From assembly GCF_002310495.1 (NCBI RefSeq), contig NZ_CP023344.1, positions 4,605,501 to 4,669,500 on the forward strand: DNA of 64,000 nucleotides. Direction: 5' to 3'. Below, in pieces: positions 8,085 to 17,217 of this stretch. Position 1 is the first letter of the stretch. Every line of letters begins with the position of its first letter. Source of the DNA: Nibricoccus aquaticus. Lineage in GTDB: Bacteria > Verrucomicrobiota > Verrucomicrobiia > Opitutales > Opitutaceae. A program made the translations under genes and the position numbers. The notes below the pieces were generated by a model, which searched no databases, was not told where the DNA came from, and saw only the letters and a program-made list of their open reading frames with translations.

Positions 8085-10487
8085 TCAGTTCAGCACGATG
8101 CGCACACTCGCTTCACGGCCGTCGTTTAGTTTCTTCACCCACAATTTCTGCGTGGGCGCGTCGAAGAACCATCCCTCGCCGCCTGCGCGAAACGCCTGCA
8201 ACGAGCTCTGCGCCTTCAGCGATTGACCGCCTGCGGTGACACCGGCCGGAGCTTTCTTCGTGTTCAGATGCATGCGGAGAAGATGATTCCGCTTCGTCGC
8301 CGACCAGGAAACGGTCAGCTCATCGCTGGCGTTCCACGCAGCAGAGATTCGCACCGGAGCCTCCGTATCGTGCAGGACGAACTCACTGGATCCGCGAACC
8401 ATCGGCCACATCGCAAGCGTTACAAAGCCCGCAGACTCCGCGGAGCCGAAGCCGCTCTCGGCATTGGAGATTTCCATCGGGATGATCGCGCCCTCTTTGA
8501 TGTAGAGCGGGAATTTCGTGCGAGCGTTCCACCCCTTGAACCAGGTCACCCGTGCAGGGCCCTGCGTTGTCTGCGTTTCGTCCCAGAAATCGTACCACAG
8601 GCCTTCCGGCAGATAGATGGAGCGCTCGGGATTCGCGTTGAGCATCGGCGCCACGAGCAGCGAAGTGCCGACGGTGAACTGATCATCCACACGCCAGGTA
8701 TCGATGTCCTTTTGATTGCTCCACACGAGTGGCCGGCAGACCGGCGCGCCCGTCGCGGCGGCTTCGTTCGCGAGCGTCATCCATAACGGGATCAAGTCGG
8801 TATGCAGCCATGACAGATAACGGAAATGATCGGACGCTTCCTTGGAGTACCACCAGGGCATGTGCAGCGTCTGCATGCCGGGCAGCATCGCGCCGAACTG
8901 CGCCCACCTCAGCCAGACGTGTTCGGGCGCGGGCCGGTCCTCGAAACCGCCGATGTCCGTCGAGACAAAGGGAAATCCTGAAAACGCGAGCGACAGCGTT
9001 GAATAGACGGATGAGGGCAGTCCGTTGTTTGCGAAGCTTCCGCTGAGATCACCCGGCCACTTGAAATTGGTGTAAGCCGAGGAGCCCATCCACGCGGCCC
9101 GGGGAATCATCAGAAAATCGTCGCCGTATTTCTTGGTCAGCGACTCGAAGAAAACGCGGCTGTACTCCGTCGCGTAGGAATTATGCACGTCCCGACCGAT
9201 GCGGCCCCCATGCAGCAGTGCGTCGGCTTCGAGATCCTGACCGGCATCGAGTTTAAAACCGCGAATGCCAGTCTCGAGACTGCGGTCGATCTGCGCCTGC
9301 CACCACGCGAAGGCCTCCGGATTGTAGAGATCGATCATGTTGTAGTAGCGGCCGACCAGCTCGCCCGAAGTGGAAATTTTCACGTCGCCCGTTTCAGCCG
9401 GCGCATTTCGCTGCACCATTAAGCGACGATCCACGGCCTCCTGCCAGTTGCGTGAATTTTTCGTCGTGTACGGCACCGTCCACGCGAGAGCACGCACGCC
9501 CAAGTCTTCGAGTTCCTTGTTGAGTGCTTTGAAATCGGGACTGAATGCGGGATTCGGAATGAACGAGGAACGTGCGTCCTGCCAAGGTGGCTCAAACCAC
9601 GTGACGCCCACGGGAATATTCATCGCATGAAGTTTCTTCACCATATCGACCGAGTGGTGCCCCCGCAGCGTGTCGATATTCGCACTCGGTTGATCCGGAT
9701 CTGACATCAGCCAGAACCACGGTTTGAACGACCAGCGCGGAGGACGCGCTGGCAGCCCGATAACCGAGAGAAAATTTTTCACCGTCGAAGCAATGCTCTC
9801 GCCACGCACCAGCGTGATATCCAGCTCCCCCGTCGGCGCCTCGTAGGAAATGCGATCAGAGCTTTTCTGACCGACATCGAAGCGCACGCTCCCACCGTAG
9901 TTCAGGAAAAAGGCATAGTTGGCCGTCGATACATAGTAGGGCATGTAGGCGCATTCATCCGGCGTGCCGCCTTTATCCCACAGGTCGAACGACTGACCGC
10001 GTTGCGCCACCCGGCCGTTCCACATTTCGCCGAAGCCGTAAATTTCCTCCACTGTTCCCAGCATGTTCCCACCGCGCACAGCCGTCGCTCCGCGATTTTC
10101 TGGCGCCAGGATTATCCGGAATCCGTTTTTTCCAAATTTACGCACCTCACCGCGTGCATCTGCTCCACTGGAAAGCTTGAACTGCAGCCGCACACTATCG
10201 CCGTCGAGCGACGCGCTCTGGAGTCCTGCGAGGGACACCCATTTGCCGTCGATCAAAAAGGCAGGACGGTCGGATTGGCTAAAATAAGTCTTTCCCGCGG
10301 CATCCTGAAGACGAATTCCCAGAGCCTGTCGCTCCAGTACGAGCACGGCCTCTTCGTTGTGGAAACTGAATGAGTCCGGCGTCTCACGAAGCCATGAGTT
10401 CGATGACACCGGCGCAGCCAGCATGGGCTGGAGCCAGCACACGCTCAGGACGGTGAGACGAAGAAAAAACACGAAAGCTTTGTTCAT
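8085..10487 (-). CDS. Secreted GH31 alpha-glycosidase
   Basis: The start at 10487 gives 800 residues and a signal peptide (KAFVFFLRLTVLSVCWLQPMLA); a longer frame opening at 10787 would overlap the upstream gene and is rejected. GH31 marks are GFGEMWNGR and MPYYVSTANYAFFLNYGG in the N-terminal beta domain, KPWFWLMSDPD at the barrel start, the nucleophile segment GFKLDAGQD with Asp at about 414, and the acid/base segment FKWPGDLSG with Asp at about 480. The beta-sheet C-terminal domain contains DQFTVGTSLLVAPM and SIYLPEGLWYDFWD. GH31 enzymes are retaining alpha-glucosidases, alpha-xylosidases and relatives. Specificity is not decidable from motifs; in a sulfatase/lyase operon an alpha-xylosidase or other side-chain activity is plausible. 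It lies 26 bp after the GH105 gene. Confidence 0.9.
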   Translation of the reverse strand: MNKAFVFFLRLTVLSVCWLQPMLAAPVSSNSWLRETPDSFSFHNEEAVLVLERQALGIRLQDAAGKTYFSQSDRPAFLIDGKWVSLAGLQSASLDGDSVRLQFKLSSGADARGEVRKFGKNGFRIILAPENRGATAVRGGNMLGTVEEIYGFGEMWNGRVAQRGQSFDLWDKGGTPDECAYMPYYVSTANYAFFLNYGGSVRFDVGQKSSDRISYEAPTGELDITLVRGESIASTVKNFLSVIGLPARPPRWSFKPWFWLMSDPDQPSANIDTLRGHHSVDMVKKLHAMNIPVGVTWFEPPWQDARSSFIPNPAFSPDFKALNKELEDLGVRALAWTVPYTTKNSRNWQEAVDRRLMVQRNAPAETGDVKISTSGELVGRYYNMIDLYNPEAFAWWQAQIDRSLETGIRGFKLDAGQDLEADALLHGGRIGRDVHNSYATEYSRVFFESLTKKYGDDFLMIPRAAWMGSSAYTNFKWPGDLSGSFANNGLPSSVYSTLSLAFSGFPFVSTDIGGFEDRPAPEHVWLRWAQFGAMLPGMQTLHMPWWYSKEASDHFRYLSWLHTDLIPLWMTLANEAAATGAPVCRPLVWSNQKDIDTWRVDDQFTVGTSLLVAPMLNANPERSIYLPEGLWYDFWDETQTTQGPARVTWFKGWNARTKFPLYIKEGAIIPMEISNAESGFGSAESAGFVTLAMWPMVRGSSEFVLHDTEAPVRISAAWNASDELTVSWSATKRNHLLRMHLNTKKAPAGVTAGGQSLKAQSSLQAFRAGGEGWFFDAPTQKLWVKKLNDGREASVRIVLN

Positions 10488-10513
10488 AAACACGACGATT
10501 CGAAACGGTCTGA

Positions 10514-11641
10514 TCAACGCAGCAGGGCGGTCGCGCACCATAGCACCGGTGCCTGTCCGTGCAGGTCGCCGACGATGCGAAGTCGGTCCAGGTAGTATTG
10601 CCGGTCGTTTTTCTTGTTGGTGCCTTCGCACACATCGCGCACGGCACCGTCGGGATTGATCTGCCCCACCAGCGCGAGCCAGCCCTTGCGAGCCGCCGGT
10701 CCGTAGGTCTCCGCATCGAGCCAGCCATTCTTTACCCCCGTGATGAACGCAAAGGTGAACATGCCCGTGCCCGACGATTCTTTCCACGAGTCAGGACCGT
10801 CGATCAATTGCCGCCACATGCCATCCTCCGACTGATACTTCAGCAGTGCGGCCATCATCTTCTGATAGCTCGCGAGAATGGACGCGCGCTGCGGATGCTG
10901 CGGCGGCAATCTCAGGAGCAATTCAGACATACCGGCGGCGAACCAGCCATTCCCGCGGCTCCAAAAAAACGGCACATCGGGTGCGTGATGAAAAAGCCCG
11001 TTGGGCTGCTGAAGACGCTCGAGATAATAAACCGCTTCGTCAGCCGCGCGATCGAGATACTTGCGGTCACCGGTCGCCCGATACGCCTGCGTCTGCAGCA
11101 TGGTGATCATGTACATGTCGTCGATCCAGAGACGCGTATGCCAGCTGAGTCCTTTCGAGATCGCTTCTTGCGCCTCCGGGCTGAGCGTGACCTGGCCCGA
11201 GTGCAGACCCCATTGCTGATCCGCCTGATAAAGTCCGGGCGTCAGATAACGCGCATCGCGTGTCTGGATGAAGAGCTCCAGCGGCAGCGCGCCGAAGATG
11301 GAGTAGTCGACGTTGAACGGAGGCGGCACCGCCTTTGCGCGTTCACCAAAAAGGGGCTGATAGCGCGCAACCAGTTGCGCAGTCAGATCGATGTTGTTGC
11401 TACGCTGGGCAAACGTCAGCGCGCCGTACCAGGTGCAGGTTTCGACGTAATGAAGGATGCCGGTTTTTCCAAAGGTGCGGTAATCGTTGCCAATGAAACG
11501 CTGAGTTACCCGCTTTCCGACTTCCTCCGGAGACGCTCCCGCCGGATAGGGACCAAAGTCGAAGCCTGCGCGAACTTCTGTGCTCACCAGACACAACAAC
11601 GCAGACAACAGGAGGGAAGGTTTGAACAGTGTCTTTATCAT
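10514..11641 (-). CDS. GH105 unsaturated glycuronyl hydrolase
   Basis: This 375-residue protein has a signal peptide (LLLSALLCLVSTEVRA). The length suits GH105, which hydrolyses the 4,5-unsaturated uronic acid left at chain ends by polysaccharide lyases. Key motifs are TWYGALTFAQR, LWIDDMYMITMLQTQ with the catalytic Asp at about 174-175 (compare Asp143 of YteR), FFWSRGNGWFAAGM at about 230, QLIDGPDSWKESSGTGMF and the C-terminal NPDGAVRDVCEGT. It is the first gene of the minus-strand operon running to the left edge and thus lies next to the presumed promoter between 11642 and 11802. Its presence with a lyase in one operon is the best evidence that the substrate contains uronic acid. Confidence 0.92.
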   Translation of the reverse strand: MIKTLFKPSLLLSALLCLVSTEVRAGFDFGPYPAGASPEEVGKRVTQRFIGNDYRTFGKTGILHYVETCTWYGALTFAQRSNNIDLTAQLVARYQPLFGERAKAVPPPFNVDYSIFGALPLELFIQTRDARYLTPGLYQADQQWGLHSGQVTLSPEAQEAISKGLSWHTRLWIDDMYMITMLQTQAYRATGDRKYLDRAADEAVYYLERLQQPNGLFHHAPDVPFFWSRGNGWFAAGMSELLLRLPPQHPQRASILASYQKMMAALLKYQSEDGMWRQLIDGPDSWKESSGTGMFTFAFITGVKNGWLDAETYGPAARKGWLALVGQINPDGAVRDVCEGTNKKNDRQYYLDRLRIVGDLHGQAPVLWCATALLR

Positions 11642-11802
11642 AAAATGGATTTTAGCGCCTCAGGTGAGGTGTCTCGCGTGAACCGAGAGGCATCTGACGA
11701 TTATATCGGTGCAAGGGTTTCGCCCCGTCTGACGTTTCGCCCGCGCCTTGGTGGCGCCGCGTAAACTGAAAAAAGCGATTTCGCAGTGCCGTCTGTCGAT
11801 CA

Positions 11803-12837
11803 TCAGGCACAAAGGTTTGCCGGTAATGCCGCCTCGTTTCGGAGTGACGTGGGCGCGGATATGCCGGACGCGGATTTTTCGGAAAAGCCGCAACGCGAGG
11901 GAAGTTTCCCCGTGTGATTGCGGAAGGCCCGGCTGAAATCGTGGGGATGACGGTAGCCGAGGTGGTAGGCGACTTCCTTGATCGTCACTCCCTTCCCTCT
12001 CAACATGCGCTCGGCTTCACGCCGGCGGATTTCGGCGATCATTTTCATGACGGTCGTGCCCAGTCGTTCGCGGAAGAGCCGCTGGATCGTCGCTGGCGAG
12101 ACGCCCATGAAATCGGCGAGACGGGAAAGCGGCTGGCGCGTGGCCACGTGCTCCTCAATCCAATGAAGCGCCCGGTCAATCGCCTCCTTGCGCGAGTCGC
12201 CTTCCCTTCCCTCGCACACACGCACGATCCGTGCTTCCAGCAACGCCTGCAGACCACCCAGCGCCGCCTCGGCGTGTGTATCCGCGCGGTAAACTTCATT
12301 CCGGGAGAGTGCGTGCAAGCGCCGGAACTCACTGAGTTCGCATCCGCTCAACTCATGATGAATCATCTCATCCGATCGCAGGTTGGCGATCGCGGGATGC
12401 AACGGACGCTGCCAGACCCAGACCATCAACTTGCTCATGCACTCACGGCTGTCGCCCCAGCCGAACGGGCAATCGGGGCCAAGAATCAGCAGCGCGGGAC
12501 ACACAATTTTCTCACTCCTGCCGTTCAAGATCAGAGTCGGACATCCCGATTCCACCACGACATAGGTCCAGCCGGAGTGAAACGATTGGGCAATAGGCGC
12601 CGTGCCGAACTGCCGGGATCCCCACGCCAGATAATGAAGCGGAAGACTGTTTCCCACCGGAGCCCGCCAGTGAGCCCGATCGGATGGCGGCAAAACCAAG
12701 TGTCGCACGTTGGAAATAGCCTGCGGCGAAACCATGCCGGAGGTGTGGCTGAAAAATGGAGAGACATTCCCTCCCGGACGGGACAGGCCGGTTTTCAGAG
12801 GGGCATGCGGGGCTTTTCCGGAAGTGACAGTGGACAT
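11803..12837 (-). CDS. AraC-family transcriptional regulator
   Basis: The protein has 344 residues. The N-terminal two thirds form a ligand-sensing region of cupin type (WTYVVVESGCPTLILNGRSE, LLILGPDCPFGWGD). The C-terminal double helix-turn-helix spans about 220-320, with the first helix pair in RLADFMGVSPATIQRLFRER and the signature EVAYHLGYRHPHDFSRAFR followed by GKLPS. It lies directly upstream of, and on the same strand as, the GH105-led operon, and is divergent from the SMP-30 gene at 13005. The 166-bp divergent gap has two palindromes described separately. Control of the neighbouring degradation genes is inferred. A tail of about 25 residues after the usual end of the domain has no recognisable motif. 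Confidence 0.9.
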   Translation of the reverse strand: MSTVTSGKAPHAPLKTGLSRPGGNVSPFFSHTSGMVSPQAISNVRHLVLPPSDRAHWRAPVGNSLPLHYLAWGSRQFGTAPIAQSFHSGWTYVVVESGCPTLILNGRSEKIVCPALLILGPDCPFGWGDSRECMSKLMVWVWQRPLHPAIANLRSDEMIHHELSGCELSEFRRLHALSRNEVYRADTHAEAALGGLQALLEARIVRVCEGREGDSRKEAIDRALHWIEEHVATRQPLSRLADFMGVSPATIQRLFRERLGTTVMKMIAEIRRREAERMLRGKGVTIKEVAYHLGYRHPHDFSRAFRNHTGKLPSRCGFSEKSASGISAPTSLRNEAALPANLCA

Positions 12838-12890
12838 ATGCGGTGGAATTTGGGTCTCCGCGAAGGATGCAGCGCATCCCCGTCACACGT

Positions 12891-12923
12891 TTCACAATGT
12901 GAACTTATTGTTTCGTCAAACAA
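12891..12923. promoter_or_regulatory. Two palindromes in the araC/SMP-30 divergent gap
   Basis: TTCACAATGTGAA at 12891-12903 is a perfect inverted repeat around one central A. TTGTTTCGTCAAACAA at 12908-12923 has perfect 6-bp arms around CGTC. Both lie between the divergent starts at 12837 and 13005, where operators for either gene would be expected. No protein can be assigned from sequence alone. Confidence 0.45.
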
Positions 12924-13004
12924 AATAGTTGAAGGCCATCCGATTTCCCCTGACAGCTTTTGCCGGCCGGCGGCTTAACACCGCGGGTTCACTCGCATCG
13001 CTTC

Positions 13005-13886
13005 ATGAAAAACATCCCTGTCGTCGTCCTTGAAAGCAAAGCCGGCCTCGCCGAAGGCCCGGTCTGGGACTCGCATCGCCAGCAGCTCTGGTGGGTGGAT
13101 ATCGGCGGCGGCTCCATCAATCGTTATGATCTCCGGACTAGCCGGAACGATACCTTTCCACTCCACACGAGAATCGGTGCGCTCACGCTCACGCAGGGCA
13201 GCGACCTGCTGCTCGCCACCCATCATGGCTTCACGCGTTTCGATCCACAGACCGGAATCCTAGCAAAACCGATTTCTCCCGCAGACCACGACACTGCGCA
13301 GCTTCGCTTCAATGACGGGAAATGCGATCCCGCCGGACGTTTTCTCGCCGGCTCCACTTCGCTCGCAGGAAAAAATGCCACCGGATCGCTCTACTCCTTC
13401 GAGGATGGCGGGAAAATTCAAACGCTGCTCCGTGGTATCGCGCTTTCCAACGGCCTGACGTGGAGTGTGAACGGACGCCTGTTTTATTACATCGATACCC
13501 TCACTCATTCCATTGCCGCCTTCCCCTATGACGTGGAAACCGGCCGGCTCGGAGAAGGGCGCACGGTGATCTCGATTCCTCCACGTATGGGCTATCCGGA
13601 TGGCATGACGATCGACAATGACGGCATGCTGTGGATCGCCCTCTGGGGTGGCGGAGCCGTCACGCGCTGGGATCCCCGCACCGGATCACTGCTCGAAAAA
13701 CATCCGCTTCCCGTCTCACAAGTCACCTCCTGCTCCTTTGGTGGCCCGAAACTGGATACGCTCTACATCACGACCGCACGCGCCGATCTTTCTTCCGACC
13801 AGCTCGAAAAAGAATCGCTCGCCGGCTCTATTTTCAGTCTGCGTTCGGATGTCGGTGGCGCAGCGCCCCACCGCTTCCAAGGTTAA
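13005..13886 (+). CDS. SMP-30/gluconolactonase-like protein
   Basis: The chosen start is ATG at 13005, giving 293 residues that begin MKNIPVVVLESKAGLAEGPV; an in-frame ATG at 12960 would add 15 residues inside the promoter gap. It is a six-bladed beta-propeller of the SMP-30/regucalcin type. The expected metal ligands are visible: Glu17 in AEGPVW, Asn/Asp in RFNDGKCDPAGRFLAGS, and Asp in YPDGMTIDNDG. The NGLTWSVNGRLFYYIDT block is also family-typical. These enzymes open sugar lactones such as glucono-, xylono- or galactonolactone. There is no signal peptide, so it should act in the cytoplasm after uptake and oxidation of the released sugars. It is transcribed away from the AraC-type gene. Confidence 0.9.
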   Translation: MKNIPVVVLESKAGLAEGPVWDSHRQQLWWVDIGGGSINRYDLRTSRNDTFPLHTRIGALTLTQGSDLLLATHHGFTRFDPQTGILAKPISPADHDTAQLRFNDGKCDPAGRFLAGSTSLAGKNATGSLYSFEDGGKIQTLLRGIALSNGLTWSVNGRLFYYIDTLTHSIAAFPYDVETGRLGEGRTVISIPPRMGYPDGMTIDNDGMLWIALWGGGAVTRWDPRTGSLLEKHPLPVSQVTSCSFGGPKLDTLYITTARADLSSDQLEKESLAGSIFSLRSDVGGAAPHRFQG

Positions 13887-13910
13887 CTGAACAGACGCCG
13901 ATCGCAGTCG

Positions 13911-15329
13911 TCAGTCGGACGTTTTACCCGAGCCGTCTTCGCTCAGCTTCCAAAACGCGTTGTCTACGTGTGCAATGCGCATCGCTTCCGTCGCGCGAGC
14001 CACCATCGCAGGATTTTTTGTGGATAAATCGGTTCGCTCTCCGATATCGTTCTGCAAATCGAACAGCGCGATGGGCGCTTCCAAGGTCCTCAGCCGGATC
14101 GCCTTCCAGAGTCCATCGAGAAGCACGGCCTGGCTCACACCATTCTCATGAAATTCCCAATAAAGATAGTCATGCTTCGCTTGGTTTTCGCTTCCAAGCA
14201 GAGCCGGCACGATGCTGATGCTGTCTGTATTTTTCGGTGAAACTGTTCCCGCCAGCTCGGCAAATGTTGACATCATATCCCCGAAGTACGCGACATGGCC
14301 TGAAACACCTCCCGCTTTGATCCGTTCCGGCCAGCGCGCCACCAGAGGCACGCGCACACCACCCTCGAACAAGGAGCGCTTGAGTCCCGTCAGGGGACCG
14401 CTCGCCTCGAAAAATGCCGGATCGTAGTCAGGCCCGCCCTCGTTGTGAGCCCCGTTGTCACTCGAAAAAATCACCAGCGTATTTTTCTCCAGTCCGAGTT
14501 TTTTCAGATGCTCGAGCAGCGCGCCGATCTTCCCATCCATCCGCGTGATCATCGCCGCATGACCCTTCACGGAATCTTTCCAAGGCCGGTCGGCATAAGA
14601 CCCATAGTCCGGTACTTCGTTTCCATCCCCCAGCTCCGCCGTTCGTTCGTTGTTCGCATGGGGAAGCGTGAGCGCCAGATAGAGGAAGAACGGGTTCTCT
14701 TTATTTTTCGCGATGAAGGCCTGCGCTTCTTCGAAAAATAAATCGTTCGCGTAGACGGCTGGCTTGGTCGCATAGCCAGTCCCTTCAGCCTCCCCCACGT
14801 GCGTGATCACATTGGGAAGAGTGACGCGCTGATTGTTGCGCCAAAGAAAATCGGGATAGTGGTTGTGGGCATGTGTCTGGTTGAGAAATCCGAAATGGTA
14901 GTCGAAACCGTGCTTCAACGGATCGCCCGCGTCGGTTGCGGAGCCCAGCCCCCACTTGCCGATAATCCCGGTGGCATAGCCCGCCTTTTTCAGAACACTG
15001 GCCACAGTCACGTCTTCAGCCTGAAGAATCTGAACTTCCGGGGATCGTCCGCCGGCATTTCCTCGCACACGCGTGTGACCGGTATGCTGGCCCGTCATCA
15101 ACACGCTGCGCGAAGGCGCGCACACCGGGCTGCCTGCATAAAACTGGGTGAACCGGATTCCCTCCGCCGCCATCCGGTCGATGTTCGGCGTCTGGATCAA
15201 CGTCTGCCCATAGCAGCCAAGCTCCCCATACCCTTGATCGTCGGCTAGAATGAAAATGATATTCGGCCGATCTGTCGCTGCCGCGACGAGACTCAGCGCC
15301 GAGAAAAGGAAGAGGGGGACAATGCGCAT
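13911..15329 (-). CDS. Secreted arylsulfatase-type sulfatase (S1 family)
   Basis: This 472-residue protein has a short signal peptide (1-18). RPNIIFILADDQGYGELGCYG carries the metal-binding Asp pair. The formylglycine motif is C70-A-P-S-R74 within SPVCAPSRSVLMTGQHTGHT. The histidine and lysine blocks GIIGKWGLG and LALTLPHANN, and the second metal block VIFSSDNGAHNEGG, are intact, so it should be active once Cys70 is converted. The HTRVRGN segment after the motif is seen in bacterial arylsulfatase A-like enzymes (I suspect S1_16, from memory). It converges on the SMP-30 gene with 24 bp between stops. With the SGSH-like enzyme it makes two distinct sulfatases in the locus. Confidence 0.9.
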   Translation of the reverse strand: MRIVPLFLFSALSLVAAATDRPNIIFILADDQGYGELGCYGQTLIQTPNIDRMAAEGIRFTQFYAGSPVCAPSRSVLMTGQHTGHTRVRGNAGGRSPEVQILQAEDVTVASVLKKAGYATGIIGKWGLGSATDAGDPLKHGFDYHFGFLNQTHAHNHYPDFLWRNNQRVTLPNVITHVGEAEGTGYATKPAVYANDLFFEEAQAFIAKNKENPFFLYLALTLPHANNERTAELGDGNEVPDYGSYADRPWKDSVKGHAAMITRMDGKIGALLEHLKKLGLEKNTLVIFSSDNGAHNEGGPDYDPAFFEASGPLTGLKRSLFEGGVRVPLVARWPERIKAGGVSGHVAYFGDMMSTFAELAGTVSPKNTDSISIVPALLGSENQAKHDYLYWEFHENGVSQAVLLDGLWKAIRLRTLEAPIALFDLQNDIGERTDLSTKNPAMVARATEAMRIAHVDNAFWKLSEDGSGKTSD

Positions 15330-15408
15330 TTTAAAAAGTGAGGAGACGAAAACCGGCTGGCGAACCAGCCTTCAGAGAAGAAAACCAGAGGACGCCGCAA
15401 CTCCGTCT

Positions 15409-16809
15409 TCATTCCGACCGTCCGCCGCTTTCACGCCATAGCTGCACCATCGCGAAAAGTGGATTGTGGCCGACATAATCGCGACAGGGTTCATTTCGCC
15501 CGGAAGGTTTTCGCTTCAACTCTGACTGGCTGCCAATCATGGGATGATAAAATTCCCACAACGTTCCGCTGCGCGAAAACTCAGCCGCCGTCGCATCCAA
15601 TGCATTCTCCATGATTTTCCGCGCGCCCTCGGCATGGTCATAACGCGCGCAGCCTCGGGCCGCCCAATAAGCCATGCAGTTCCACACCGGTCCGCGCCAC
15701 ATGCGCAGCTCAAATTTCGAATCGGACATCGCCACGGTCGTTATCGGATGCGGCGCAAAAAACTCTTTTGGATTGAGCAGATGCTCCTCGATCACACGAC
15801 GCGCCTGCTCAGGAGTGGCCGCGCCCGTGACCACCGGCCACATCCCTTCGAAAGACAGATGCCGGTTTTTCGGATCGCGAACTGACCAGCGATCATAAAA
15901 AAAGCCCGTCTCGGGATCCCACAGCTCCGTCTGAATAAACGTGCGCAACGTATCCGCTTTGGCCTGCCATTCTTTATCCGGCTCACCCAAACGCCGGCTC
16001 CAGTCCGCCGTTCGCGCATAGAGCAGATACAGATGCGCCGTCGCGTCGATGCACGCCTCGGGCGAAGCGGGGCGATTGAGAAACCGCACGCCTTCATCGA
16101 CACCGCTCTCCCAAATATCTTTCACGACATCCAGGTAATAAAACCCGCCTCCCGCCACGCTCCGGTTGGCCTCAAACCAGCCGATTTGTTTCCTCGCCGC
16201 GTCCAGCGCCTGCCGGAGCAATGCGACATCCCCAGTCTGTTCCACATACGCATCGACCGCGACCACCCAGAACGGCGGAAATCCTTTGAAGTTTTTAAAC
16301 GTGGGTTCGTCCGTGCCGGTCAGAACTTCCGCGCCCGGATGTCCTGAAACGCCAAACGTCACCACGCCGGGGATCAAGCCATCCGCCTGCTGCCCGGCCA
16401 GTTCGTTGAGCGTCTGCCTGCGCACATGCTCCGGCGCCGCGCGCACCGTATCCAATCGCGCCTGTGTGAGATCCCAGTGTCCAAACGCCCGGCCGCCCAT
16501 GTAGCCCGGCCCGATGGATTCATACGGGTATTTGAAAAAGCCTGCCGCGGGCCGAACACTTCGTCCGTGCAATTGCGCGAGATACTGGAGCATCGGCTTC
16601 CACGCGGCTTTCGATGGCTGATCCGCCTCGTGCAACAGTGCCGCTGCCAGAATTGCACCTTCGGACGTTGCGAACGATTCCGACACAGCCTCCGGAGCGG
16701 CTGGCGAGAGCATTTGCCCGGCAAGAAACTCCGCGGATCCGAGACAAACGACAAGACCTGCCGCCATTCTCCACTTCAAAGGGCCAAAACAACGGGGAAA
16801 AGTATGCAT
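15409..16809 (-). CDS. Secreted (alpha/alpha)6 glycoside hydrolase, GH63/GH37-like
   Basis: Start ATG at 16809 gives 466 residues; a GTG one codon upstream is the alternative. A signal segment with AAGLVVCLGSAEFLAG is followed by an (alpha/alpha)6-barrel glycosidase region similar to GH63, GH37 and mannosylglycerate-hydrolase-like domains. Diagnostic pieces are FGHWDLTQ, KDIWESGVDEGVRF (catalytic Asp region), ELWDPETGFFYDRW, ELRMWRGPVWNCMAYWAARG and the proposed second catalytic Glu in GTLWEFYHP. GH63-type enzymes hydrolyse alpha-glucosides or mannosylglycerate; the substrate here is unknown. It is 79 bp downstream of the sulfatase start on the same strand and is probably transcribed ahead of it. 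Confidence 0.75.
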   Translation of the reverse strand: MHTFPRCFGPLKWRMAAGLVVCLGSAEFLAGQMLSPAAPEAVSESFATSEGAILAAALLHEADQPSKAAWKPMLQYLAQLHGRSVRPAAGFFKYPYESIGPGYMGGRAFGHWDLTQARLDTVRAAPEHVRRQTLNELAGQQADGLIPGVVTFGVSGHPGAEVLTGTDEPTFKNFKGFPPFWVVAVDAYVEQTGDVALLRQALDAARKQIGWFEANRSVAGGGFYYLDVVKDIWESGVDEGVRFLNRPASPEACIDATAHLYLLYARTADWSRRLGEPDKEWQAKADTLRTFIQTELWDPETGFFYDRWSVRDPKNRHLSFEGMWPVVTGAATPEQARRVIEEHLLNPKEFFAPHPITTVAMSDSKFELRMWRGPVWNCMAYWAARGCARYDHAEGARKIMENALDATAAEFSRSGTLWEFYHPMIGSQSELKRKPSGRNEPCRDYVGHNPLFAMVQLWRESGGRSE

Positions 16810-16974
16810 CACTGAATTGGGTTACTAATGATTATAGCCCGTACTGTGAAACACCCACAGACGGCACTATCGAGCATCACCCAAACGCCGCTGCTCAATT
16901 CTCCAACCGGAAACACCCCGCATTTTACAAAAGCCACATCAATCTGCTAGCACGCTCGGATGCCAAAGGGCCCA

Positions 16975-17035
16975 TGTAAGGCTCTCCAGTGCCCGGCCGC
17001 TCAAGCGGCTTCGTCAGCTGGCGCTCCCGTTACAA
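16975..17035. repeat. Imperfect ~60-bp inverted repeat in the divergent gap
   Basis: The ends TGTAA and TTACA are inverted (16975-16979, 17030-17034), inner CCAG pairs with CTGG, and the centre GCCGCTCAAGCGGC (16996-17009) is a perfect 6-bp stem with a 2-nt loop. It lies between genes diverging at 16809 and 17218, so it cannot be an ordinary terminator of either. Size and layout recall integron attC sites, but the end boxes match the attC consensus at only about 5 of 7 positions. The rest of the 408-bp gap shows nothing further apart from the hipB operators. Confidence 0.4.
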
Positions 17036-17173
17036 GCTAGTCGAGTAAAGATCCGCCATTTACAGGCACGCACCAAAATTCCCGTAACGGTGCGTCAGGA
17101 CGGGAAAATGTCTCGGCAAGAGGTTTTGGCGGCGAGTTATCGTCGCCCACAATACGGATTGCAAAATAGCAAT

Positions 17174-17206
17174 TAAAGTCATTTACAGCCATTAAAGGTC
17201 ACTTTA
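17174..17206. promoter_or_regulatory. Twin operator-like palindromes upstream of hipB
   Basis: TAAAGTCATTTA (17174-17185) and TAAAGGTCACTTTA (17193-17206) share the pattern TAAA-GTCA-TTTA. Their centres are exactly 20 bp apart, two helical turns, and the second ends 11 bp before the hipB start codon. Autorepression by the HipB-type protein alone or with HipA is the usual arrangement for such pairs. Confidence 0.65.
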
Positions 17207-17217
17207 TTAGCCTTAAA

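Noticed and set aside
10488-10787. N-terminal extension of GH31
   Set aside because: It overlaps the 3' end of the GH105 gene and precedes the clear signal peptide at 10487.
16975-17035. Firm call of an integron attC site
   Set aside because: End boxes match RYYYAAC and GTTRRRY at only about 5 of 7 positions, and no second site was found; kept only as an inverted repeat.
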